A stretch of 64,000 bases of DNA from Ancylomarina salipaludis (GTDB taxonomy: Bacteria > Bacteroidota > Bacteroidia > Bacteroidales > Marinifilaceae): positions 1-64,000 of the forward strand of contig NZ_SAXA01000017.1 of assembly GCF_004122035.1 (NCBI RefSeq), written 5' to 3'. How positions within the stretch are numbered: the first letter of the stretch is position 1; the number at the start of each line of letters is the position of its first letter. The notes beneath the pieces were generated by a model, which was given only the letters and a program-made list of their open reading frames with translations, was not told the DNA's origin and made no database searches. A program made the position numbers and the translations under genes. Shown in pieces: positions 47,343 through 57,002 of the stretch.

Positions 47343-48110
47343 TTATGCTTTTTTCTTCGCTCGGATGTACACATGTTTTATTGTAGCTCTATCCGTCTCC
47401 CTCTCATCAATATCAAAATACTTTTTGAGAGATTTAATCAATGGGGTTAGCTTATCAAACCCATAATTTCGTGGATCAAAATCCGGTCTTTTCTTTATCA
47501 ACAAGTTCCCAACATCGCCCAAAAATGCCCAGCCATCCTCATCGGCTATATCGTTAATGCTGGATGTGAACAAAGCAATCACCTTTTTATCCAATTTGTA
47601 TATGGGACTTTTCTTTGCATGATCAGGTTTGGGCACGACTTCATCAACTGAAGGTTCCGAGCTACCCGAACCTTTAAGAATTTCGAGATATATAAACTTA
47701 TCACAGGCTACAATAAAAGGCATAGGTGTTTTTTGTTCGCCAAAACCAAAGACCTGCATCCCTGATTCTCTTAACCTGATTGCCAATCGGGTAAAGTCGC
47801 TATCGCTTGAAACAATACAAAACCCATCAACCTTCTCGGTATAGAGAATATCCATTGCATCGATAATCATAGCCGAATCGGTTGCATTTTTACCCGAAGT
47901 ATAACCATATTGCTGAATGGGTGTAATCGCATTTTCAAGAAGAACCGATTTCCAACCAGCTAAGTTGGGTTTTGTCCAATCGCCATAAATCCGCTTGAAA
48001 GTTGGGGTTCCATATTTGGCAATTTCTTCCATCATGCTTTTCACATTTTTGGCAGGGACATTATCGGCATCTATAATAACGGCTAATTTTAAATCGTTTT
48101 TGGTTTTCAT
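47343..48110 (-). CDS. NYN-domain protein with C-terminal OST-HTH/LOTUS domain
   Basis: A 255-residue protein. The NYN/PIN-like nuclease domain (about 8-145) retains its acidic residues in VIIDADNV, DSAMIIDAMD and SSDSDFTRLA, so it is likely active on RNA. The C-terminal OST-HTH/LOTUS domain (about 175-250) is a predicted RNA-binding module. LabA/DUF88-type proteins of this layout are widespread but mostly uncharacterised. It sits 40 bp downstream of the patatin gene on the same strand and may share its transcript. Confidence 0.88.
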   Translation of the reverse strand: MKTKNDLKLAVIIDADNVPAKNVKSMMEEIAKYGTPTFKRIYGDWTKPNLAGWKSVLLENAITPIQQYGYTSGKNATDSAMIIDAMDILYTEKVDGFCIVSSDSDFTRLAIRLRESGMQVFGFGEQKTPMPFIVACDKFIYLEILKGSGSSEPSVDEVVPKPDHAKKSPIYKLDKKVIALFTSSINDIADEDGWAFLGDVGNLLIKKRPDFDPRNYGFDKLTPLIKSLKKYFDIDERETDRATIKHVYIRAKKKA

Positions 48111-48150
48111 CGTATTCTATTTTTTTGAAAGCTATACGTTAATCCTAAAT

Positions 48151-49857
48151 TTACCCGACATTCCTAACCTCACGGGCACCCTGCAGATAAAAATCATGTT
48201 GATAATACGGATCTTTAATAAACGTATTCCAATCATACTGAAAAACCCGAATCATCTGATCGAGCAGTTCCCGATCAACATCAACCTCAGCTTTTCTCAA
48301 ATCGACACAGTATTTCAAAAGATTATAACAAGCCGTAAATTGTCCGCATGCAACGAGATTTTTAAGTCTCTCAACATCTCTGTCCTTGTCAGTAAACCAA
48401 AGTGTCGTATCCATTTCTGAAGCAATTTTAGCCGCATTATAAATCAGATTACCTGGTTCATTTATTTCTTCATCCTTTTTATCAATAAGCAGCTCATCCG
48501 AATCACCCTGCTTGTATTGTTCTCTTGTAAGTTCATAAATAAGAGACGTAATCCTTCTGTGCTTAAGGCTCTCGTCCTTATAAAGCAAATCGTAATTAAG
48601 TCGCCTGATTTGCTTCAAAAAAATATCACTAATCATGATCAAAGAAGAGGTCCCGCGTTCTTCAATCATTCGTTGAATTAAACGGAGTTTCAAGTTTTGA
48701 AAACGAACAAGCTTATTTTTCATAAATTTAGGCACCATTCCCATTAACCAAAACCAAAACTGAAGAACCTTCTCCTCCATTTTGCCGATCAAATACTTCA
48801 GTGCAATTGCAAAAATCGCAAACATGGCCATTGCTCCTCCACCTATAAATAAGCCCACACTAGGCTTATTCATAAAACCAAATACCAATAAACCAATACT
48901 AAGAATCATCGGCAACCACAACCACCAACTCAATTTCAGTTTCTCAACCAAAAGATTAAATAATTGCTTTGGACTCTTTGACCAGCCAATACGATCCATC
49001 TCAATTTCGGAAGGCTCCCAAGGCTCCATAAAATAGCTACCGACATCACAAACCATAATTAAATCGTAGGAATTCCCTTTCCTTTCACGACGAACATCGG
49101 CATTCATGATACTACCTATTCCCTGATTATCGACAATACCACCATCCATAATACCAACACCATTTTCAAACACTTTCTCAGATTTAACAGCCTTATAAAC
49201 TTCAGAATGATGATCACTCACATAATCATCAGGCATTACTAAAGGTTCAAATCCTACAGGAAAACATGAAGAAGAAGCAATAGCATCAGAAATCTTCATG
49301 TCATCAGCGAGTAAATTGAGGTGTGAATTATAAAGACGATAGTTACCAAATCGACCCGTTGTCTGAAAACGAAATGCCAATCCAAAAGAAAAATCAGTCG
49401 CATTAAAACAAATATCTTCGAGATGAGAACGATTTTGTTTTAAAAATCTAAAGTTTTCGTTGGTTAATAAGTCTTCATAAGCTAAGGCAAAGGCATTAAT
49501 AAGAGAACGTCTTTTATGGGATTTTTTCCACAACTCATCCGAATCAAGTTTTTCAAGTGCCAGGCTTAAAAGTTCATCCTCGTCAAGCACTTTATAAAAA
49601 TCAGTATAGAAATTCTCGAATTGATTTCCTTTTGCCATATGGTAGGCATAGGTTCCCCCCATTAAACTTCCTCCACTTACGGTGCTTAATCCTTTGACGT
49701 GTTGCAACAAGGGTTTACCTTTAAACTGCACCCGGTTAAAATAGGACAAAACACCCAAGCTAAAAGCAGATGCACGATAACCGCCACCACTAAATGTTAA
49801 AGCTATATTTTCGAAAAGATTAATACTTGGGTTCGAATGTGTGTTTTCAGTTTCCAT
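48151..49857 (-). CDS. Patatin-like phospholipase with central membrane segments
   Basis: A 568-residue protein. The N-terminal catalytic domain has the oxyanion loop GGGYRAS (24-30), the nucleophile S61 in STVSGGSLMGG (cPLA2-like spacing) and the catalytic aspartate in MDGGIVDNQG. Two adjacent hydrophobic segments in the middle, about 288-306 and 312-335, are unusual and would anchor it in a membrane. The C-terminal third is helical and unassigned. Expected role is hydrolysis of phospholipid or lysophospholipid ester bonds. It may act with the downstream NYN protein, but this is inferred only from proximity. Confidence 0.85.
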   Translation of the reverse strand: METENTHSNPSINLFENIALTFSGGGYRASAFSLGVLSYFNRVQFKGKPLLQHVKGLSTVSGGSLMGGTYAYHMAKGNQFENFYTDFYKVLDEDELLSLALEKLDSDELWKKSHKRRSLINAFALAYEDLLTNENFRFLKQNRSHLEDICFNATDFSFGLAFRFQTTGRFGNYRLYNSHLNLLADDMKISDAIASSSCFPVGFEPLVMPDDYVSDHHSEVYKAVKSEKVFENGVGIMDGGIVDNQGIGSIMNADVRRERKGNSYDLIMVCDVGSYFMEPWEPSEIEMDRIGWSKSPKQLFNLLVEKLKLSWWLWLPMILSIGLLVFGFMNKPSVGLFIGGGAMAMFAIFAIALKYLIGKMEEKVLQFWFWLMGMVPKFMKNKLVRFQNLKLRLIQRMIEERGTSSLIMISDIFLKQIRRLNYDLLYKDESLKHRRITSLIYELTREQYKQGDSDELLIDKKDEEINEPGNLIYNAAKIASEMDTTLWFTDKDRDVERLKNLVACGQFTACYNLLKYCVDLRKAEVDVDRELLDQMIRVFQYDWNTFIKDPYYQHDFYLQGAREVRNVG

Positions 49858-50073
49858 ACCGGTCTCTTTTAGGAAGGTTCTTAGTGTTGATTAAGTTACT
49901 TTCTTACTAGACTAAATTTAACACAAAAACAATTTAAAAGAACAATATAGACCTCAAAATATTATTAGAATATGTAAGTTATAGAATAAACGCAACAGAT
50001 TGTACAAACGGCTTTAAAAGAGATACAAAGGTCTTAAAATAAGACAAATCAACTTTCTAAAGTAAAGCGATAT

Positions 50074-50709
50074 CTAATACCCCAGTTCCTCATCAATTAA
50101 AATGATTTTGATTCTTTTCTTTGGATACGACTTTTCGATTATCGACCATGAATTACAGATGCGCTGGGGACTTATACAATCGTGACAAGTCCCTGTTATT
50201 TGACAAGGAAGTTTTAAATCGGGGTGTCTTTTTGCATTTAGTGGGGCTGAAATTGTTTTTATACGCTTAAAAGCTTCATCCAAATCTGCCACCAGTTTAT
50301 TTTTACCAATAAATAAAACAACATATCGGGGACCAAAAGACAGAGCTGAAATCCGATTTCCTATCATGTCTAAATTCACCAACTGCCCCGCTTCGGTTAT
50401 GGCATTGGTACCCGTCAAAAACAAATCGACAGTCAAAGCCTTTTTCCTCTGATTGATTTGCTCTCTCCAGCTATTTTCCGGATCAAAAGTATCAACAAAG
50501 TCGATATCTGTTTTCGCACGAAGAATATCAAGAACACCTGTCGATTTCATCGTGATGGAATCAGCATAAGAAACAGTAGATAACTCAAGCTTATCAAGAA
50601 TCTCTTTTTCAAAAATTTCTTTGGCTGATCTGAGATCGGAAGCCAAAAACACCTCAAAATTATTCCTCTCGAGTTGAATAATAAGCTTTGATAAGTTTTC
50701 TTTACTCAT
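50074..50709 (-). CDS. LUD-domain lactate-utilisation-type protein
   Basis: A 211-residue protein of the LUD/DUF1121 family (LutC/LutB-related fold). The motif VSYADSITMKSTGVLDIL and the core SFGPRYVVLFIGKNKLV are characteristic. The C-terminal cysteines in CQITGTCHDCISPQRIC suggest a metal or iron-sulfur site. LutABC oxidises L-lactate, but no LutA or LutB lies here, so that function is not supported. It is encoded 10 bp downstream of an EamA transporter on the same strand. Confidence 0.85.
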   Translation of the reverse strand: MSKENLSKLIIQLERNNFEVFLASDLRSAKEIFEKEILDKLELSTVSYADSITMKSTGVLDILRAKTDIDFVDTFDPENSWREQINQRKKALTVDLFLTGTNAITEAGQLVNLDMIGNRISALSFGPRYVVLFIGKNKLVADLDEAFKRIKTISAPLNAKRHPDLKLPCQITGTCHDCISPQRICNSWSIIEKSYPKKRIKIILIDEELGY

Positions 50710-50719
50710 AACAACTGGC

Positions 50720-51595
50720 TTACTTCTTTTTATTAATCAGATAAACTCCCAGAAGTATAATCAACATACAAATCAAATGCAGGGCCGTAATTCTTTCATT
50801 GTCAAGAATCCCCCACATAATAGCAAAAATCGGAATAATATAGGTAACTGATGATGCATAAACGGCTGAAGTATACCGAATCAAACTATTCATTAATATC
50901 AAGGCTATAGCTGTACCAATTATCCCCAAACCTGCCAAAGCTAAAAAATGAAGCGCCCAATTCGGATTCTCAAGCACCGGAGCAAAATCAGTTGTTAACA
51001 GGTAGAACAAAGCGGCCGGCCCCGTAAAGAAAAATGCTAGAGATGTAATCTGCATTCCTGTAAGGTGCGACAATCTGGCCTTAATTTCATTAATATTTAT
51101 CGCATAAAAACAGGTTGCCAGAACAATATATAAAGCATATGAATTGATATGTCCGATCTCCAAACCGTTCCCCGATGCAATTAAACCTATGGCTCCTAAC
51201 AAACCCAGAGCCAAACCCAAAACCTGAAGGATCTGAAATTTCGTTTTATGAAAAAGCATGCCAACAAGTAACGTAAACACAGGTGTCAATGAATTTAACA
51301 TCCCAGCCAAAGCACTATCAATTTGAGTTTGAGCTTTGGTAAACAGAAAAGCGGGAATAAAACTTCCTAAAAATCCGGCAATCAACAGACTCTTGAGATC
51401 TTTTTTCTTTAAATGCTTTAAATTCTTTATTGAATAAGGCAACAATACTAATGAGGCCAGCAACATTCTGATACCGGCAGCCTGATCATTGGTAAAACTC
51501 TTCAATCCAATTTTCATCAGAATAAAGGATGAGCCCCATACAAAGGCCAGAAGCAAAACAATAGAGTACTGAAACCAAGGTTTTTTCCAAATCAT
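50720..51595 (-). CDS. EamA/DMT-family transporter
   Basis: About 291 residues from the ATG at 51595; a GTG at 51637 would add 14 hydrophilic residues. Ten membrane segments form two EamA repeats, with WGSSFILMKIGL in the first segment and the GTAIALILMNSLIRYTSAV region in the second. DMT transporters export or import metabolites such as amino acids or sugars, and substrate cannot be read from the sequence. It overlaps the LUD gene's operon, 10 bp apart. Confidence 0.9.
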   Translation of the reverse strand: MIWKKPWFQYSIVLLLAFVWGSSFILMKIGLKSFTNDQAAGIRMLLASLVLLPYSIKNLKHLKKKDLKSLLIAGFLGSFIPAFLFTKAQTQIDSALAGMLNSLTPVFTLLVGMLFHKTKFQILQVLGLALGLLGAIGLIASGNGLEIGHINSYALYIVLATCFYAININEIKARLSHLTGMQITSLAFFFTGPAALFYLLTTDFAPVLENPNWALHFLALAGLGIIGTAIALILMNSLIRYTSAVYASSVTYIIPIFAIMWGILDNERITALHLICMLIILLGVYLINKKK

Positions 51596-51795
51596 AGTGT
51601 GAATATTTAAGGTCTGCAATATAGTTTGATTCTCCACTCAATTTGCAAGTCGTTAAAAAAATTATGAAAAAAAAGGCTAAAACTGGCCTAAAGAATTCCC
51701 CGATCCGAACAATTTTATCACACAAAATTAACAAGAGCATAATATAAGGATAACACGCACATCCCCCTGTCTATCTAGATTTGAATAAAAAACAA

Positions 51796-52428
51796 ATGGA
51801 ACTATTTATCTTCTCATTCGGAGCATTATTCTCCATTATGAACCCACTTGGGACTGTCCCGGTCTTTGTTGGGCTGACACAAAACAACAGTAAAAGAGAG
51901 AGAGCGGGCATCGCCTTTTGGACATCATTTAATGTCCTCATCATTCTTTTACTTTCCTTTTTTGCAGGAAAATACATTTTATCCTTTTTTGGGATCAGTC
52001 TGAATTCATTGAAAATTGCAGGCGGTTTGATTATTGCCTCATCGGGTTTTGCTTTACTAACGGGCAAATTTACCGAACACAAAGGAATGAAAAAACCACG
52101 TGTGAAAGATGATATTCACACCCGATCGGAGATCTCATTAACGCCACTCGCAATCCCCATGTTAGCAGGCCCCGGAACAATTTCCTTGCTCATCACCTAC
52201 AATCAGGAATATAAAGGCATGTTTGATTGTTTAATCATATTGGGCTCGGTTTTTGCCAGTAGCTTATGCATTTATCTCATCCTTAAATCATCGCATTATA
52301 TTGTTCGAATGCTGGGTGCGTCCGGAATTAATGCCCTATCTCGAATCATTGGTTTTATTGTTATAGCAATCGGCATTGAATTAATCGTAGTCGCAGTACT
52401 AAGTATTCTTAAGTTAGCGGGCTTTTAA
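51796..52428 (+). CDS. MarC family membrane protein
   Basis: From ATG at 51796 it has 210 residues; a TTG at 51781 adds five and does not improve the match. Six membrane segments. The MarC motif SIMNPLGTVPVF (about 13-24) and TPLAIPMLAGPGTI (about 118-131) are conserved. The name comes from the mar locus of E. coli, but members do not confer multidrug resistance and their role is unresolved. It is divergent from the EamA gene. Confidence 0.93.
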   Translation: MELFIFSFGALFSIMNPLGTVPVFVGLTQNNSKRERAGIAFWTSFNVLIILLLSFFAGKYILSFFGISLNSLKIAGGLIIASSGFALLTGKFTEHKGMKKPRVKDDIHTRSEISLTPLAIPMLAGPGTISLLITYNQEYKGMFDCLIILGSVFASSLCIYLILKSSHYIVRMLGASGINALSRIIGFIVIAIGIELIVVAVLSILKLAGF

Positions 52429-52446
52429 CAAAAGCCATAATTAAAA

Positions 52447-52487
52447 CACGAATGATCGGATATAATTCGAAAATTCGTGCTTTTTCT
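52447..52487. terminator. Terminator between marC and the radical-SAM gene
   Basis: CACGAAT (52447-52453) pairs with ATTCGTG (52473-52479), followed by CTTTTTCTTT on the plus strand. It lies between the convergent stop codons. Confidence 0.6.
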
Positions 52488-52509
52488 TTACTAAGAACGA
52501 GGCAAATAT

Positions 52510-54699
52510 TTACAAAACCAGAAGTCCGTTTTCTCTAAGAATATTAATGGGTTTTGAATACCAAAACAATTCAAAATTTTCAAACTGCTCCTCGTAGCTT
52601 TCTTTTAAACTTGCGAAGGTGAAAACATCCTCATCATTTATTGACAGGCGATCAAGATGATCAAGCCACCATTCCCCTTGTTCTTTATCCATACTCACAT
52701 CAACCATTCCTGTCTTACTATGAAAAGTCATTTCAAAAACCTCACGTGTGATGCCTCGCTTGCTTTTAGTGTAAGATGAAACCAAAGGCAAACCGCCTAA
52801 CCAAACAATTTTTGCGGAAGGTTTCGTTATAAAAGGTTCTTCAGCCTGAAGGTAATTTCGAATAAAACCTCGTTTAATTGTTGTTTTGGGGATCTTAAAA
52901 TCAAACCATTCCTGTAAAGGCAAATCGAAACCAATATCATGCATGTAGTTATACAGTGATTTCTTCAAGCCGAAACTAAATTTATCATGCTTAATTCCCG
53001 TTTGATCTTTAAACTGAATATCGTTATTGGCAAAACCAATCTCTTCGTAAACGGGCTTCAAGCCATATTTTTCAGGCGCCAGACCAATGGGGCTATGTGC
53101 TGTCAGAGCAAACTGATGCCAAAAACCGGACTGAATAATACCCAATTCGAATAATTGACGCACCATTTCAAGACTGTCAACCGTTTCCTGAACCGTTTCG
53201 GTCGGAAAACCATACATCAAATAAGCATGAACCATCACACCTGCCTCTGTCAGATTATGTGCTACGCGAGCGACTTGCTCCACCGTTGTTCCCTTATTAA
53301 TCAGCTTAAGCATCCGATCAGAAGCCACTTCCAAACCTCCCGATACAGCAATACAACCCGAAGCTTTTAATAGCTCGCACATATCTCTGGTGAAACTTTT
53401 CTCAAATCGAATGTTGGTCCACCAGGTTAAACTCAGTTTTCGTTTGATAATTTCTATCGCCAAAGCTTTCATCAATGCCGGTGGTGCAGCTTCATCCACA
53501 AAATGGAAACCCGTTTCGCCCGTTTGAGCAATCAACTCTTCCATTCTGTCAACCAATTTAACTGCTGATAGCGGGTCGAAGGTTTTGATATAATCCAGCG
53601 AACCGTCACAAAATGTACACTTGCCCCAATAACAACCATGTGCCATGGTCAACTTATTCCATCGCCCATCGCTCCAAAGACTGTGCATGGGGTTGGCAAT
53701 CTCAATCACCGAAATGTACTGATCAAGCAATAAATCGGAATAATCCGGCGTCCCCAAATCGTCTTGTTTGTAATCTTTTAGTGACGAATTATTCACATAA
53801 ACCACTGCCCCATTTTCACAAACAAAAGTACGTTTCAGCTCTCTCTTCTCAGATGGATTTGAAAGATGTTGCCAAAGTAGATCCAAGGGCAATTCCCCAT
53901 CATCAAGGGTGATATAATCCACAAAATCAAAAACACGGATATCTTTTACGCTTCTTAATTCCGTATTTGGGAAACCACCTCCCATTACAATTTTAATCTC
54001 CGGATAGTTCGCTTTTACAAACTGGGCACATCGGAAAGCACAATATAAATTTCCAGGAAAGGGTACCGATAAACAAAACAGCTTGGGCTGAATCTCTTTC
54101 AACTTTTGGTCAAGAATTCGCAACGAAATCTCATCGATATAGGTCGGTTCTTCCTGCAGTTTAGTGTGCAATTCATCAAAACTGGAGGCAGAACGCCCCA
54201 AACGTTCAGCATAACGACTGAAACCAAAATTCTCGTCAATACACTCGATAATAAAATCAGAAATATCCTCAAGATATAGCGTTGCCAGGTGCTTGGCCTT
54301 ATCCTGAAAGCCCATCAAACCAAAAGCCGTCTCCATATCATCCACCTGATCGAAACGAGAAGCCTGGGGTAAAAAATTAGGACTGCAAATCTGTCGTGAG
54401 AAGCTCTGATTCTTGCCCTGAACAAACGCCACAATCGGATTTATGGTCTTTAAATAATCCTCTTTAAGGGCATAAATACGCTGAGCATTCTCAGACACAA
54501 TCGTCTCGTTTTCATAGGCAAAATCGAATATATCCTGCAAACTCTCTTTCGTAAAAAGAGCCAGGATCACTTCAATTCCCAAATCCATCTGAAAAGATGA
54601 AATCCCTTTTGTATTGAAAAAACCTTTGAGATAGGCCGTAGCCGGATAAGGTGTATTAAGCTGTGTAAAGGGTGGTGTTACAAGGAAAATATCTTTCAC
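52510..54699 (-). CDS. B12-binding-domain radical SAM protein
   Basis: A 729-residue enzyme. A GTG start (54699) is required because the next ATG is at residue 38. The N-terminal part, about 205-290 (PKLFCLSVPFPGN and IVMGGGFPNTELR), is a B12-binding-like fold. The radical SAM cluster is C356, C360 and C363 in GCYWGKCTFCD, followed by the HFVDEAAPP and ISGGLEVASDRML motifs of a TIM barrel. Such enzymes make methyl transfers or rearrangements in natural-product or cofactor paths. It stands alone, so the substrate is unknown. Confidence 0.88.
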   Translation of the reverse strand: MKDIFLVTPPFTQLNTPYPATAYLKGFFNTKGISSFQMDLGIEVILALFTKESLQDIFDFAYENETIVSENAQRIYALKEDYLKTINPIVAFVQGKNQSFSRQICSPNFLPQASRFDQVDDMETAFGLMGFQDKAKHLATLYLEDISDFIIECIDENFGFSRYAERLGRSASSFDELHTKLQEEPTYIDEISLRILDQKLKEIQPKLFCLSVPFPGNLYCAFRCAQFVKANYPEIKIVMGGGFPNTELRSVKDIRVFDFVDYITLDDGELPLDLLWQHLSNPSEKRELKRTFVCENGAVVYVNNSSLKDYKQDDLGTPDYSDLLLDQYISVIEIANPMHSLWSDGRWNKLTMAHGCYWGKCTFCDGSLDYIKTFDPLSAVKLVDRMEELIAQTGETGFHFVDEAAPPALMKALAIEIIKRKLSLTWWTNIRFEKSFTRDMCELLKASGCIAVSGGLEVASDRMLKLINKGTTVEQVARVAHNLTEAGVMVHAYLMYGFPTETVQETVDSLEMVRQLFELGIIQSGFWHQFALTAHSPIGLAPEKYGLKPVYEEIGFANNDIQFKDQTGIKHDKFSFGLKKSLYNYMHDIGFDLPLQEWFDFKIPKTTIKRGFIRNYLQAEEPFITKPSAKIVWLGGLPLVSSYTKSKRGITREVFEMTFHSKTGMVDVSMDKEQGEWWLDHLDRLSINDEDVFTFASLKESYEEQFENFELFWYSKPINILRENGLLVL

Positions 54700-54737
54700 A
54701 ATAGAACGAGTTTAAATCAAATGACTTTAAGTATCCA

Positions 54738-54745
54738 CAAAATTA
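54738..54745 (-). promoter_or_regulatory. Candidate -7 box of the radical-SAM gene
   Basis: TAATTTTG on the minus strand matches TAnnTTTG and lies about 38 bp upstream of the GTG start. No -33 element was seen. Confidence 0.3.
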
Positions 54746-54857
54746 CAAGGATATGGAGAAAGTCACTTGTTTTTAACCCTATTTATTCTTGCTCTAAATG
54801 AAATTATCTTCCTAAGAGACATATTTTATTACAATCTCTTAATGAATCTTTAAGCCA

Positions 54858-55787
54858 TTAAATCCACTGTCGTTTTCGAAATACAAAAACACCCAGTATC
54901 GATAAAAGCAAAGAACTCACAATGATTGCAGGCATGGCCCAAGATGAATTTTCAAATGAGTTGGGCACATTCATACCAAATATACTGGCTATCAAAGTTG
55001 GAATCATCAGAATAATTGAGATCAGAGTCAACTGCTTCATCACCACATTCAGATTGTTTGAGATAACCGATGCAAAAGCATCCATCATTCCACTCTGTAT
55101 ATCCGAATAGATCTGAGCCATCTCAAGAGCCTGTTTGTTCTCAATAATGGCGTCGTCCAGCAGATCCTGATTCATTTCACTGCTGATTTTCTTCGAATTC
55201 CGGAGTTTTGCCAAAACAATCTCGTTAGCTTTAATTGAGGTAATAAAATACACCAAACACTTCTCCATTTTTAGGAGTTTATTCAGTTCTCTGTTTTTAA
55301 TGGATTTCTCCAGATCCTGCTCAATCAGTGCTGTCTGCTGATTAATCTGCTTCAAATATTTCAGATAAATATTTCCGGAACGCAGAAAAAGTCTAAGAAT
55401 AAAATTATACACATCAGAAACAGCACGGTACTGCTCCCTAAAAGGTGACGATTGCTCAATAGGCAAAACCTCATTATTCTGCAAACACAAAGTAAGAGTG
55501 AAATCTTGAGAAACATAAATTCCCAAAGGGATAGTATGAAATGGCGTTCCCTTATTCGAACTTTCAACCGGAACACGCATAATCACTAAAGACCAGTCGT
55601 CGTCGAATTCAACACGCGATCGTTCGTCCGTATCTAAAATATCCTGAATAATATCAGCAGGTAGCTGAAACTCGTGGTGGAGTCGCTGAACTTCTTCAGA
55701 GGTAGGCTGAGTGACGTTTATCCAACAGCCTTTCTCAGCTTTGGGAATTTCAACATAACCCCCAAATGATTTAAAAATTTTAATCAT
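54858..55787 (-). CDS. CorA-family divalent metal transporter
   Basis: A 309-residue protein with a cytosolic N-terminal domain, a long helix and two C-terminal membrane helices. The signature GMN is G271-M272-N273 in SIFGMNVP. A basic C-terminus (RKRQWI) follows. It conducts Mg2+, Co2+ or Ni2+ inward. It has no neighbouring partner. With MgtE at 18.8 kb the window carries two Mg2+ uptake families. Confidence 0.95.
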   Translation of the reverse strand: MIKIFKSFGGYVEIPKAEKGCWINVTQPTSEEVQRLHHEFQLPADIIQDILDTDERSRVEFDDDWSLVIMRVPVESSNKGTPFHTIPLGIYVSQDFTLTLCLQNNEVLPIEQSSPFREQYRAVSDVYNFILRLFLRSGNIYLKYLKQINQQTALIEQDLEKSIKNRELNKLLKMEKCLVYFITSIKANEIVLAKLRNSKKISSEMNQDLLDDAIIENKQALEMAQIYSDIQSGMMDAFASVISNNLNVVMKQLTLISIILMIPTLIASIFGMNVPNSFENSSWAMPAIIVSSLLLSILGVFVFRKRQWI

Positions 55788-55951
55788 TACATTTCCTTAT
55801 AAGATGAGCTATAAGGAAACAAGACTAGCTCCTTACAGATCAGTTAATACGCTTATTCTACTATGATACGGGCCTTCGTCCATGACATTTTTAAATATTA
55901 ATTACACGCAAAAGTAATTGAATTATTCAATTCACCAATTTAGAAACTTTT

Positions 55952-56215
55952 TTATTTCCACCTCTCAAGTTTCGGAATGCCCTTGGTAAAGAATCCTGCT
56001 ATAAAACCAGGATAGCCCATTTCCTTAAGTTTCCCTTTACAAAAGGCTTGCATTTTTTCAGCGGTATCAATTTCGGGGCTCAGAAATTCACCCTCCTCAA
56101 AACAGTAGGAACAATACATATGGCACTTACTACCATCCTTGTTTGTACCACCTCCATTTTTATCTCTTTTTAATGGCATTCCACAGCTCTGACAATTTCT
56201 ATAAGTCTTTTCCAT
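55952..56215 (-). CDS. Putative zinc-ribbon protein
   Basis: An 87-residue protein. Three cysteine pairs are seen: CQSCGMPL (residues about 8-15), and CHMYCSYCFEEG (about 31-42), which fits a zinc ribbon of the PF12674 type. The C-terminal half is helical (EKMQAFCKGKLKEMGY). Function is unknown. Proteins of this kind often occur as a fusion partner or a stand-alone small protein. It is flanked by the CorA gene and the Lrp regulator, all minus. Confidence 0.85.
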   Translation of the reverse strand: MEKTYRNCQSCGMPLKRDKNGGGTNKDGSKCHMYCSYCFEEGEFLSPEIDTAEKMQAFCKGKLKEMGYPGFIAGFFTKGIPKLERWK

Positions 56216-56337
56216 ATCGATAAATTTAATCGTAAATCAACTTCAAGTTAAAAAACTTATCTGACTTTAAGCTGTTAACAATTAAGACAATTGACTTCTA
56301 CATTCTATCTTTGGACTAAAGAAATCCCAATTCACAA

Positions 56338-56796
56338 CTATAAATCGTAACCTATCTTTTCTGCTGAAGAAATCACGAAGGTACTGTTGAAACGTGTGAT
56401 GTATTCGAATTTTGAAAGTTTCTCCTGAATAAAGTGCTGAAAGGCATGCATATCCTTCACCATTATTTTCAGCATGGCATCAAAATTCCCCGACGTAATA
56501 TAAAACTCCATCACCTCGGGTAAAGCCAAGACTTCGGTTTCAAACTTTTGAACCACATCTCGAGTATGTTTCGTTATTGAAACTGAGATAAAGACCACCA
56601 TACTTCGGTCAATTTTCTCAGGATCGAGCACCGCCACATAATTTTTAATAATGCCACTTCGTTCCAACTTTTTCACCCTCTCGTAAACAGGCGTATTACT
56701 CAAATGAAGCTTTTCGGCTAACTCCTTGATAGTTATACGACAATCTTGTTGAAGCAACTCTAGAATTTTCCTGTCTGTGCGATCTAAACTTTCCAT
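56338..56796 (-). CDS. Lrp/AsnC family transcriptional regulator
   Basis: A 152-residue regulator with an N-terminal helix-turn-helix (about 5-50; CRITIKELAEKLHLSNTPVYERVK) and a C-terminal RAM effector domain (about 65-145) that binds amino acids and oligomerises. It is divergent from the porGDAB-aminotransferase cluster with a 206-bp intergenic region that contains a perfect palindrome. The context makes amino-acid-dependent control of that cluster likely. Confidence 0.95.
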   Translation of the reverse strand: MESLDRTDRKILELLQQDCRITIKELAEKLHLSNTPVYERVKKLERSGIIKNYVAVLDPEKIDRSMVVFISVSITKHTRDVVQKFETEVLALPEVMEFYITSGNFDAMLKIMVKDMHAFQHFIQEKLSKFEYITRFNSTFVISSAEKIGYDL

Positions 56797-56927
56797 AAAA
56801 AGAATATTTTACTATTAAACCAACTGTTTCGAAGCTTTGTAAAGATATTAATTCTTTTAAAACCACCTTTCACTAGATCAGTTTTCTGTATTCAAGGCAT
56901 ATTCTAGTAAATAATTAGGCTTAAGCG

Positions 56928-56963
56928 TAATTTTACAAGACTTTTTAACCTGAATATCAGGTT
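56928..56963 (+). promoter_or_regulatory. Candidate promoter and palindromic operator of the por operon
   Basis: TAATTTTA (56928-56935) matches the -7 box with one mismatch. Just downstream is a perfect dyad AACCTGA-ATA-TCAGGTT (56947-56963). A site of this size near the start of transcription fits a binding site for an Lrp-type regulator, whose gene is divergent. As RNA it could also form a short hairpin. Confidence 0.4.
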
Positions 56964-57002
56964 CGATAAGTCACATTCAAAATCAAAACACAAACAAAAC
57001 AT

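Noticed and set aside
50074-50709. LUD protein as part of a lactate-oxidation LutABC operon
   Set aside because: No LutA or LutB homologue lies nearby; the only neighbour is a transporter.
51486-51740. An 84-codon minus-strand frame with hydrophobic residues
   Set aside because: It overlaps the start of the EamA transporter in another frame and resembles no family.
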